DNA from: Takakia lepidozioides
Taxonomy: Eukaryota; Streptophyta; Takakiopsida; Takakiales; Takakiaceae
DNA length: 64,000 nt
Assembly: GCA_030704615.1 (NCBI GenBank)
Contig: CM060734.1
Span: forward strand, 46,640,042-46,704,041
Direction of reading: 5' to 3'
This document shows positions 1 through 9,952 of this stretch, piece after piece; the first letter of the stretch is position 1; each line of letters starts with the position of its first letter. A model generated the notes under the pieces. It was not told the origin of the DNA. It saw only the letters and a program-made list of their open reading frames with translations, and ran no database searches. The translations under genes and the position numbers were made by a program.

Positions 1-484
1 TCGTGTAAGCGAAATCATACACATTCATCCAAAAATCGCGACTTCACATGGGCTGGACAGCTGCCAACATGGAGGAGGCCACATCCATTTGATTAGCAAT
101 AAACCATGTACTCAAGAAACAGAAAGAAAACCTAAATCGCAGAACCACGAGTGTGCAAACGAAAGTAGGAGGTCGGTTAGAGGAAATGGTTCCCTGTCAG
201 CCAAAAATCGCGAATTGACAGGGCTGGATATCTGCCAACATGGTATCTCTGGTTCAAGAAATCGCGATCGCTACGCATGCCAACATGCAAGTAGGCACCA
301 AAATCTATAGAAGTAGGATGTCAAGAATCGTAAGTAGCCCTGCAATCCATTCACACCGCCCTCAATTTGCTCCAGCCCGCGCAATGATCCCCACTCTCTC
401 GAGCCATGAGCTCAGCCACCATCACACCTACACTCTCTCCCACCCAACCCAAGGGTCGATATACTTACCACTTGTGACATGGGG

Positions 485-967
485 GTTAAGATGGACTCAC
501 ATCTCAGCCGTAATTATGGCTCCATGAAACGGAAGGGCACTACTGGCCTAGTGCTAAATGATAAGATCCTTCACGTGTTTGGCTACGCTGCCTCGACAAT
601 GTCTGTCTGCAGCCTTTAAGGCTCAGCCAACACTGCAATCATCCTGAGTAATGTCCAGAAAAGCAGAAAAACGAGTAACACGAGCTCCTCCTATATATAG
701 TCAGTGTATCATCAGCCCGTCGTAAACGCGGCTCTGGAAATTCCAGTGGTCATCATCATCGGCATCATCATCTACCGTGGCTCTCTTATGGTACATCAAT
801 CATGCACAATCAGCCAGTTGTTGTTTCCCGATGAGCTGTTTGCACTGGATAGCTAGACGTCTCCAAATTTTGCACCTTCAAGGAGAATCCGTAGTACAAG
901 CTCAAGGCATTGCTCTCACAGAGTCCAGCTGATATCTTAGTTAGTCTTGGATTCAAGGGCAACAACT
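485..967 (+). promoter_or_regulatory. Duplicated 5' flank of PPO copy 1
   Basis: This stretch has no convincing gene of its own. From about 485 to the PPO start codon it is recognisably similar, in reverse complement, to the DNA 5' of PPO copies 2 (13013-13470) and 3 (22670-23130). Shared landmarks include the block around 495-555 and the block just before the ATG at 925-967. The promoter was therefore copied together with the gene. I could not pick a TATA box with confidence. Positions 1-484 show nothing I recognise. Confidence 0.6.
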
Positions 968-3900
968 ATGGGTAGGGAAGGTCTCACATTCCTCAGTCTT
1001 TCAATTCCTACAGGCTCAAATAGCCCTTCGTAGTTCAGGTCTATTTGATCTTTCTTTTCTTCTTCTCTGCACACCGTCTGTCTCCAATTAATTCTTGGCC
1101 CAATCAACAATGCAAAAGCTCATAGACTTTAGGCAGATTATCACACAGTGCAAAGTAGAGCCCACAATGGCTCTTGCCACATTCTTGTCACACGCATAGT
1201 GCTCACAATACCTTTCTTCATTCCAGTCATGTACAATTACAGCAACTCACGCCAAACATCCGCTCGAGTCCCAGCAATCTAAAACTCCTGGATAGGTACA
1301 GTATGAATTCACAACGATGGCACATGGTACTGGAACATATCCAGTCCTCCCAGCCTCCACACCATGCACGATTCTCCCCCGTTCCAGCTTTGTTCTTCAA
1401 TCTCGCGGCACTTTCTCGATGCCCATTTTCTCTATCCTTGTTCATTGCTCATATCTACGACTTTTCATACCAGGGAGAGAGAGAGAATCCCTAATCTTTT
1501 CTATATCACATCCTATTCACATGTAGCCATGATCACTTAGAGCCTGCCACCTCCTGCTTCATCACATGACAACCCCATTCTTCTCGCCAGATAGTTGTTA
1601 AACCGCCAACCTGTCACAGGTTCGACTTCACAGGGACGTTATAGAAGGACTGCATCCAGGATGTGGATGGGGCACAGAGAAGTTGTTGTGGGCGATTATG
1701 CTACTGTCTATGGCGTGGTGTAGTAGGAAGATACACACTGTGCATGCCGCTCCGATACTAGGCCCAGACTTGACCAGGTGCAAAACTATAATGGACAACG
1801 ATCATCCACTAGACTGCTGCTTTCTGCCCCCCAAGAGACCCGAAATCAACTTCCGATTCAACACGGACTTGCCTATTCGCGTGAGATGATCCACACACGA
1901 CGTGGATCAGGCGTACATAGAGAGGCTCAATCGAGCATACGAACTGATGAAAGCGCTTCCAGATGATGACCCCCGATCGTTCCTTCGTCAGTCCAACATT
2001 CATTGTGCCTACTGTGCCCTAGTATACAGGCAATCATTCTTAAAACCTCGCCCTGGCAGTAGTTGATCTCCCTCAATTTATTGAACGCGTTTCAACTTTC
2101 TCTGAGTGAGTCCTCTCGACCCCGACAGTCATTTCTAGGTGTTGAGTCCCACTCTTCTATAATCCTCTTGTTTGGCGCAATCTCCTGAACAGGTTGATCT
2201 TGTGTATAATCGCAGTACAAAGTACGTCATATGGGAAAGGATTTGGAAGTCTACAGAACCGTTATCTGTGTTGTATCCTGTTGGCATTCTAGTTTTATCT
2301 CCTAAAAATCTCATTTGACAATATCTGGCTGTTTTGTTGAGGGTATGATTTGATTCAATTACATGTAGAACATATACTCGTCCTCATAGGCTTTCCTTCT
2401 TCGTATCGCGTCTGATTTCTGTCTCACTTGATCACTGATACACATGCGCATGCTACATAAACAAGACCAGTTCGTCCATGTGATTCAATTTTTTCATGGT
2501 TTTCTCTTGGTCAGGACACCCATCACATAGTTGGTGGAATAATCTTCTCCAGATTCTTTGAATCACATTTATGTTCAGGTTTTAATTTAACATCGAGGTG
2601 TTAGCTACAAGGATATACAGAAAATTTAGCTCCAGTAGCTATAACTAGCTCACATGCATCAATAAGACTTGTGCTATGCTCCCTCTCCGAAAGATCATTC
2701 TACCAGCCACGACTTGTTGCGACTGAAACTTCCAATTGGCTAACACTGGATCCGACTCCTTGTTAACGCAGGCAAGCGAACTCCACGGCGTTCATTGATG
2801 TGCACTTGAATTGGCTGCTCTTGCCCTTCCATTGCTGGTACGTCTACTTTCACGAGCGCATACTCGCAAGTCTGTTGGGCGACGACACCTTCGCGCTGCC
2901 CATCTGGCAATGGGACAACCAGGCCGACGTCGATCCGCCCTCCAACCAGCTCCCCTCCATGTACGTCGGCCGCCGAAACCTCGGGCTATTCCATGAAAAA
3001 CGCAGCGCGGCCCACCAGCCCTCCGCCATTATCGACCTTTCCTACTGGAAGACCAACGACCCGGCGGCCCCACGTTTCTATTGATCGCCCGCTGGTCGTC
3101 TGGGCTGGCGACTACACCGGCGTAGTGAGCGCCTCTCCGACCCCGTCCCTGTTTCTTTGGGTGCCTTACCGCGGCGACGACGACCCTCCCGTTATTATAG
3201 GCGCCTTCGAGGCTCGCCCCCATGCCTTTGTGCCCTCTCTGTGCACCTTTGGACAGGTTCTTCAAACATTTCACTCGTGTACTTGAAAACAATCTTCTAA
3301 AACAGTTGATCAGCAAACATCTATGCTAAAGGAGCTTGAATTGTAAGATCTACAAGGCAAGAGTCTCTGCAGCTTGTACTCTGGAATCCTCTGCTTTTGT
3401 GAGGTGGGTCTTTGGCGTCAAATGCATCAAAGTATAAAGGAGAACTGTTGTTTGGAAGGATTGTAAGGCGCCCAGGATTCAATTTGTTCCCAGATCTTGA
3501 CTTTCGAAGTAACCTCTTTCTAGCTTTCCTCGAGCTTTCATGAATGCAGTGACGGTGGTCATAGGTAAGAGAATGTATAATGTAAGCGGTTGTAGGAGAG
3601 TGTTGTGGCGATTTATTCGATTTCTGTGTAAATGTGGGGGCAGGAGATGAGAGGAACGAACAACATGAGTACATGAGCCCACTCGTTTCTGCAGCAAGAG
3701 ATCCCGTTTTCTATGCACATCACGCCAATGTGGACCGTTTGTGGGAGCTCTGGACGACACTGCCAGGAGGTCAACATGGCGACCTTACTGACCCGGACTG
3801 GCTCAATTCGGAGTTTGTGTTCTATGATGAAAACGCTGATCTTGTTCGTGTTACGGTTGGTTTACCTATCTCGCCTTCCCTCTCTAGAACCGTTACCACC

Positions 3901-4676
3901 AGTACTGGTTAATACGTGCATCTACATTTACATAGTACGAACAACTTTGGTCTAAATTTGAAGTTCAAGTAACAGTGAAGACATTTGCTGATTTGTACAG
4001 GAAGCGGAGTCTCTTGATATGGAAAAATTGCGCTACAAGTACGAAGAGGTAGAGAATGACTGGCTCTGGTTCAATTCTACCCGTCTGAGCACCAAGCCAG
4101 CTCCAGTTTCAGTCTCCGGATTGTGCTCCAGAGTTCTTGGAGCAACTCATGAGGGGCATAGCCAAGCTTGCAAGGTTCATCGTGCCTTCATGGCAGACAG
4201 AGCGAACACGGCAGAGTTGTGATTTGATTGCCACACGAGGACCAGAAATGTTGCATGTTAGAAACAATACTCTTACTGGTGCAGTTTTCTAGGCTCACAT
4301 ATCAAGGCCAATGCCCATTATCATCCAAACCAGGGAGCCTGAAGCTTTTGAATTGCAACAAGAGGACCAAGGATATCAAGAAGAGGTCCTGGCCATTGAA
4401 GGTATACCATCAGATAAACCAGTAGGATTTGTCTTATTTTTTAATTTGTCGGAGGCAAATGAGCATACACCCTGGAGTTGTACAGAATATGCAGGGGCTT
4501 TCTATACACAATCCCTAGAGCAGACTCCTAGCCGTGCTCATTCCTTCAGGGTAGGTATCAGCTCAAAGCTGAAGCAGCTTGGCCTTGAGAAGGAGCCTAA
4601 CATTCTGGTCAGTCGAAGCAAGGATAGGGATGATACCATCATCATCCAATCCATCTGGATAGAGCTAGCCCAATAA
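968..4676 (+). pseudogene. Polyphenol oxidase copy 1, multiply broken
   Basis: Family: plant polyphenol oxidase (type-3 dicopper enzyme oxidising o-diphenols to quinones). Pieces align with intact copies 2 and 3: exon 1 at 968-984 plus 1644-2029, exon 2 at 2772-3256, exon 3 at 3644-3855, exon 4 at 4001-4676. Lesions seen: a 659-bp insertion 17 bp after the ATG; CGA to TGA at 1887-1889; HRW changed to HCW beside the copper-A histidine; a 42-bp inverted segment at 3072-3113 that creates a TGA; extra bases just before 3256 that disrupt the first copper-B histidines; a frameshift near 4116 in the DWL domain; a stop near 4290; and a deletion near 4610. Introns remain, so it is a decayed duplicate, not a retrocopy. 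It faces copy 2 tail to tail. Confidence 0.9.
985..1643. mobile_element. 659-bp insertion in PPO copy 1 exon 1
   Basis: The first 17 bases of the PPO reading frame end at 984 and the frame resumes at 1644. The joints carry near-identical 8-bp sequences, gaaggtct (977-984) and gaaggact (1644-1651), only one of which exists in copies 2 and 3. This looks like a target-site duplication. I see no terminal inverted repeat, poly-A tail or coding capacity, so the class is unknown; an 8-bp duplication would suit a hAT-type element. Confidence 0.65.
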
Positions 4677-5164
4677 CATCACCAAAACTGCTGAAGATGA
4701 TAAGAGTAGGCCTATTGTTTCCCACAACTTTGCAATAAGGTTCTTCAAGACTTCACTACTGCTGCTCAAAGAGAGGGAATGATGGCACTACTTCAAGGCT
4801 GTAATCACTCTGCACTGAAGTGATGGCACTGGTTGCTAAACTATTTGCAACGACAGAGAACCAGGGAGGTCTCAAAGGCCTTTGTCAAATGAGCCTCGCA
4901 GACGAAGCCCCTTCAGTTTAGAACCATCAATAGCAATCAAACTCAAAAACTGTTTTTCTTCTCCAAACATTCCTGACTACGGAATAAGTGACCAATAAAC
5001 AATGTCTTTTCGGTTCATAGAGCCCACCTCTGCAAGGAAGCAAGGCTATTACTTACGCTGGCGTCCTTTCCACTTCATATACCCCTTCTTGATGGGGATT
5101 TGAGATGCCTGTGTGTGCCTATCTTTTCTCCCACTGAGCCTGCAGTGTTTTGTTTTTTACTTTT

Positions 5165-5350
5165 CCAATGTCGCAGGCAGGGCCACATGCAAATTCTACC
5201 CAGAGGTAGGAAAGTGGCTATATTACAGGTGTCATATTTTAACATGTCCACGTAAGCAAATCTAGCTCCGGATATTTGACCATTAGCGCCTTCTGGCGAT
5301 TTTTTCATTTCTACTCCCCTAATTCCTTAGTAAAAGTAGCTAAAAAACAC
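5165..5350 (+). repeat. Dispersed repeat R3, copy 1
   Basis: This segment is similar in the same orientation to 50046-50285. Shared stretches include the text around tcccctaattcctt... near 5316 and the segment gtccacgt at 5246. The second copy interrupts an ETFA fragment, which shows R3 is an insertion unit of roughly 200-250 bp. No coding capacity. The preceding 4677-5164 is the duplicated 3' flank of PPO, also seen near 19280-19720. Confidence 0.5.
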
Positions 5351-5439
5351 GAGGGGGATGGGCTAGAACGCTCCGAAGATTGCGGTGAGGGGGAAAAGGA
5401 CTTAGCCGTTCCGTCATTGGACGTTGTTCTCCGCCATCG

Positions 5440-6420
5440 CTACTTTTCCTCATCTTCGGCCCACATGGCTACATGCAGGGAGAAGGGATATGAAAGTGAT
5501 ATCCTCCGACTTCAAGCCTTCCTCTTGCATTTGTGTGAATAATTGCAAGGCCTCTCTACCACACCCATGTTGAGCATACCCTCCAGTCATCACATCCCAT
5601 GAGACAACATTTTGATCAGCCATATTGTTGAACACTTTGCACGCATTCTACATACTCCCGCATTTGGAATACATATCAGCAAGGGCAGTCTCCAGAATGA
5701 TATCTGGTGTGATTCCAGCTTTCATCATGTCAGCATGGATCTCTTTGCCCTTTTCCAGGGCTCCTATGCTTGCATACCCATTAAGAACACCAAGGATGGT
5801 GACCTTGATGGGCATCACTCCCTCCCAATGCATCTGTTCATACATTTCAAAAGCTTCCCTAACACCCCCATGTTGAACATATCTTGTGATCATCGCATTC
5901 CAGGAGACCACATCTCGTTTAGCCATTCTGTCAAACACTAAGAACGCATCATTCATACTCCCACATTTGGCATACATGTCAACTAGAGTAGTCTCCAGAA
6001 TGATATCTCGGGCAATCACAGCTTGGGTGATTTCAACATGGACCTCTTTGCCCTTTTCCAGGGCTACTTGGCTGGCACATGCATTGAGAATACAAATAGA
6101 CGTGATCCTGTTGGGTGTCATCCTGTCTAATTGCATTTGCTTATAAATCTCCCAAGCTTCCATTCCACACCCATGCTTAGCATATCCTATGATCATTATA
6201 GTCCAGCTAAACATATCCCCGTTCAAGCATTTGTCGAACACTTAGCGTGCATCAACTAGGCTCCCACACTTGGCATACATGTTGACAAGGATGTTGAGCA
6301 GGAAGATGTTTGGCTTGAATCCGCTTTGGATAATGTGGGTATGCACTTGATTTCCCTCTGCTAGGCTTTTCATTTTGACACAATCCGGTAACAAGCACAT
6401 AAGTATTGCAGCCTAGGTGC
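5440..6420 (-). pseudogene. PPR repeat-protein relic
   Basis: Reverse-strand frames show repeated plant PLS-type PPR units, for example GKEVHVEITQAVIARDIILE, LVDMYAKCGSMNDAF and DVVSWNAMITRYVQHGG between 6241 and 5648, then VVSWDVMTGGYAQHG near 5590. The segment above 6241 continues the same protein (an HIIQSGFKPN-like unit) but is cut by a TAA at about 6241, and further stops and frame changes follow. PPR proteins normally bind organelle RNA. This piece lacks a start, a targeting sequence and an E/DYW tail, so I treat it as a non-functional fragment, about 330 residues long if joined. Confidence 0.8.
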
Positions 6421-7377
6421 ACATTTCATGGCCTTGCCGCACCTCTTAGCTCATGTTCCAGCCCTGCTCTTGTCATGGCAAGAGCCTTCTCAATGCTGAA
6501 GCTCGAGATTGAAACCCAATCTCAACATACTCCTCAAAGTGCACTGATTTGCCCCAAGCCAAATCAGCCTTTTCGCTTGGTCTTGCAATCCTTCATACAA
6601 TGAAAGCTCGCATTCCCAAGGCCAGTTCTTAGCTTTGCCACCAAAGCCACTATAACCTGCTCTTGACTGATCCTCTTTCCAATCGTGCTTGCTCATGCAT
6701 GTACACAATCTGAAACCATTGTCATGGTTTTAGTCATGATTATCTAGAATTACCTACTTATAGTTAACTATGATATTTTAGATATTTATATTTATATTTT
6801 GTGTGTTGGGACTTCATTGGGTCTCACATGCCAAGTGAGGTGTCGAGCCTCACTTGGGTCATGGGGATAGGTTCTCCCCCTGTGAGGATAGAGGAGGCTC
6901 ATCTTCTTGTAGTTGGGCCTCCATGAGCTTCTCTCACCTCCATAGCTCTAGGTATTGAGAGGGAGTGTGTTGAGGGCTTTGTAGGGTGGATTCCCTTAGC
7001 AAGGGTGCCCTTGGCTTGACTTAGTTTATGTGATAGAGTGGATTTCACTTGGAAGGACTAGGGCTTGTTCTTAGTGTGATTGCTTAATGCTTTGAGAGTT
7101 TTCATTGTCTTCCACTTCTCTCATTTTTCTCTCATTTCTCATCTTTTATCACTACAAGAAGATCGCCTTATGCTTGTGAGTGCGGAGTGTAAGGATTAGT
7201 TTTGCACTTGTATGTTAAAGAGGTTGAGAGCTAGGAGAATTTAGCTCTTGTATCACAAGGCTTGCAAGGGGTTGCAAAGAAGGGTGCTCGGGTGTTGCAT
7301 GCACCAAGGAATTGGAGAGCTTGAGAATTGAGTCACAAGATTTTGCGAGGATTGCAAGGATGAAGTCTTGTGTATGC
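6421..7377. other. Gene-free spacer
   Basis: No supported gene. From about 6798 the text starts TGTTGGGACTT and has a G/T-rich composition up to the CACTA-like end at 7378, which could be part of an LTR-like repeat. No partner copy occurs in the window, so this is only a guess. Confidence 0.3.
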
Positions 7378-8190
7378 ACTACAGGAAAAGTGGGGGGGGG
7401 GGGGGGGTTTTCGACGCCGTAGCCACGTCGCGGCGTCGTAAAACAGCCTTTTTTCGGGAGGGGGGAAGAACCAAATTTGCGACGTCCGGATGTCGCAAGG
7501 GCGTCGCCAAAAAAAAGTCGTAAATTTGCGACCAATAAGGGTCGCAAATAGGCGAAACCGCGATTTGCGACGCCCGGACGTTAAAAAATTATTATTAAAA
7601 ATTTATTTATTTAAAAATATTATATTTTAATTTTTAATTTTAATTAAAAAAAAAAAACCAACCTACTCTACAATGCAGAATTAGTATTGTCTGGGGTCGC
7701 AAAGTGCGACGCCCGGACGTCACAATTTAAGGGGGTACATTTGAATTTCAAAAATTTGTTGACCATTGGCTCCGGCGTTGACCATTGACTCCGCTTCTGT
7801 CTATATCGTCCATTATTCTACATATATACTTGAACCTAAGACCTCCACGTTATAACATTTCTAAGACACTACAAACTAACCAACAACCTACGTTATATCT
7901 ATGTATCACAAAAGCAATATATATATATATATACACATAAAGATTTCTTTCAAGTTCCTTCAAGTTCCTTCTAAGGGGTTCTCTCTTGTGACATCGGGGA
8001 GTTGCAACCTCCATATCCTTACTGCCTAGCCCCAGCCCTAGCGTCGTCGTCGTTGTTGCACCCCCCCCACCCGCCAGGCGCCCCAAACGACGTCTTTATG
8101 ATGACCTAAGCTGACCACAATACTATTGCGACCAACGGTAGCGACGCCTTTGCGACCCCCTGGCGTCGCAACGTTGGGCGTCCTAACGCT
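7378..8190 (+). mobile_element. CACTA-like transposon, left end only
   Basis: The segment opens with CACTACAGGAAAAG, matching the terminal inverted repeat of plant CACTA (En/Spm-type) transposons, followed by a run of about 16 G. Short GC-rich subterminal motifs recur in both orientations, such as TGCGACGCCCGGACGT, ttgcgacg and gcgtcgc (7422-7580, 7698-7720, 8125-8180). A matching right end (TTTTCCTGTAGTG) was not found, so the right limit is arbitrary and the element may be truncated. No transposase frame is seen. Confidence 0.55.
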
Positions 8191-8499
8191 CTCTTTGCTT
8201 GTTCCGGTCCTTTGGCCTCGGCATGTGTAACAACTACCTATGCGTGATCCTTGAAGGTCGATGCGGGTTCCCATGTATAGAGGAGCATGCTGTTGGAATT
8301 TGGAATCATCTTGTATCGGGGTTGCAAGTACACGGACCAAAACATATCTTTCTTTACTCACTGGCGGGGATAGCAACATCTTCCCGCCTTGCCCCGCCCA
8401 CTCCATACCCAAGGCCCTGTCTTCTCGTCTTTTTGGGTCGATGGTTGGTTTAATCCTCCATGGGTGGAAGAAAAACTACCTGCTTTCATGACACAAGGT

Positions 8500-9365
8500 G
8501 GTCAAGGATAATCTAGTAAGGGCATGTCGTTCTGAACACTGCCTTGACGAAAATGTATGTCAAATGTGGAGGATGCGAAGGGAGTCTTTGTCAATACTGC
8601 TACACAAGATGTGGTGTCCTGGAGTGCTATCATTGCAGGATGATGGGACTTTGGAGACGTATGAGCAAATGATGCGGGAAGGGGTGCCGGACAGGGTCAC
8701 ATTCGTTTGCATTTGCAATGCGTGTGCGGGCCTGGCAGCCCTGGAAAGGGCAAAGAGGTCCATGGTGACATTGTCAAAGCTGGAATTATACCAGATGTCA
8801 TTCTGAACACTGCCTTGGTCGACATGTATATCAAATGTGGGAGCATTGAAGATAATCCTTAGTTGTCTCAAATGAAAGCTAACAATCAGCAAAGAGAGTG
8901 TTCGACAATGTGCCCGACTGAGATGTGTTGTCCTGGAACGGATGATCGCATGATATGCCTAGTATGGTTGTCGTATGGAGGCCCTGCTAGTTTTAAGGAA
9001 TGCAAATGGAATGCTTGACGCTGACAATATCACCTTTAAATTTTGTTCTCTCTGCATGTAGCCACGTTGGCCTACTGGATGAAGGAAGACGCTTGATTCC
9101 CTGAGTCAAGATCATGGTGTCACTCTGAGAGTAAAGCACTTTGGCTGCATGGTGGACCTTCTTGGACGTGCAGGGCGATTGGATGGATAACAGGGTTGGG
9201 GTGTTTGCTAACAAATCTCTATTTTTGTCAGCTGCTAGCAGCAAGGTGAGGATATAGGGATACATGATTGGTTCGGAGGCAGGGATAGCTGAAAGAGCAG
9301 GGATAGAGTGTGGGTCCAGATTCATCCAGGAGGCCAGACTTCAAGCACAAAAATCAACATGGAGT
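8500..9365 (+). pseudogene. PPR repeat-protein relic
   Basis: Forward frames contain PPR units close to those at 41-43 kb: TYEQMMREGVPDRVTFVCIC, CNACAGLAALERAK, LNTALVDMYIKCGSIED, then near 9110-9185 the conserved text HFGCMVDLLGRAGRLDG. Several stops and frameshifts separate them. The tail 9220-9365 resembles the 5' part of the PPR pseudogene at 40360-40500 (SAASSK..., ...IECGSRFIQ), so parts of two regions of the protein are joined out of order. Non-functional. Confidence 0.75.
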
Positions 9366-9952
9366 TCTTCACTTCACAATGGTGGGACACTGGCCTTGAC
9401 AAGGTGAGTTTTCTTTGTGTAGGATGAGAAAGGGATTTGACTAAACTCTGGTATGATTGTATTGGGTGGACTGGATTGTGCAGTTGTTGAGTGAAGTCAG
9501 AATCTCACTTTGCCCTGCAAAACTGCTTTTACTGTCCATATCCAGGTTGTTCTTCCTGAGCGGATGTGCATGGTCTTTTCCCTGGAGTTTGCAAGTTACT
9601 TGGGAGGGTTGAGACCGTGGTTGCTCTGCTACTCCCTGGTCGTTCTCATAGAGCGCTCCAAAATTTCTAAAGTACATACATAAGCAGTATAGCATATGTG
9701 CAGAAAAATTCAGCTTATAATGCAAGTCATATCATGCCTAAAAGATTGTCACTGGACTTTCTAGTAATACATGCTAATATAACACTTGAGACAAATATGA
9801 AGGTCAATTGTTTGATTCAGATTGTCATGAATACTTTACAATGCAGAGAGGTTTTGAGAGTAAAATGGTGTCCATTATCATTTCCTGTAGTCTTCCTTTT
9901 ACTGCGCCTCATCATCACTCAACCTCCAAATAATACTGGACCCCGACACTTC
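9366..9952. other. Gene-free spacer
   Basis: I see no gene, repeat partner or conserved motif in this stretch. Unlike the 3' flanks of PPO copies 1 and 3, it is not related to the shared PPO flank; the PPO homology stops at about 10007, inside the last exon of copy 2. Confidence 0.4.

Noticed and set aside
6798-7377. Solo LTR
   Set aside because: Starts with TGTTGGGAC but no matching end, target duplication or second copy could be found in the window.
7850-8412. Reverse open frames within the CACTA-like segment as a transposase
   Set aside because: They have low-complexity composition from subterminal repeats and no transposase motif.
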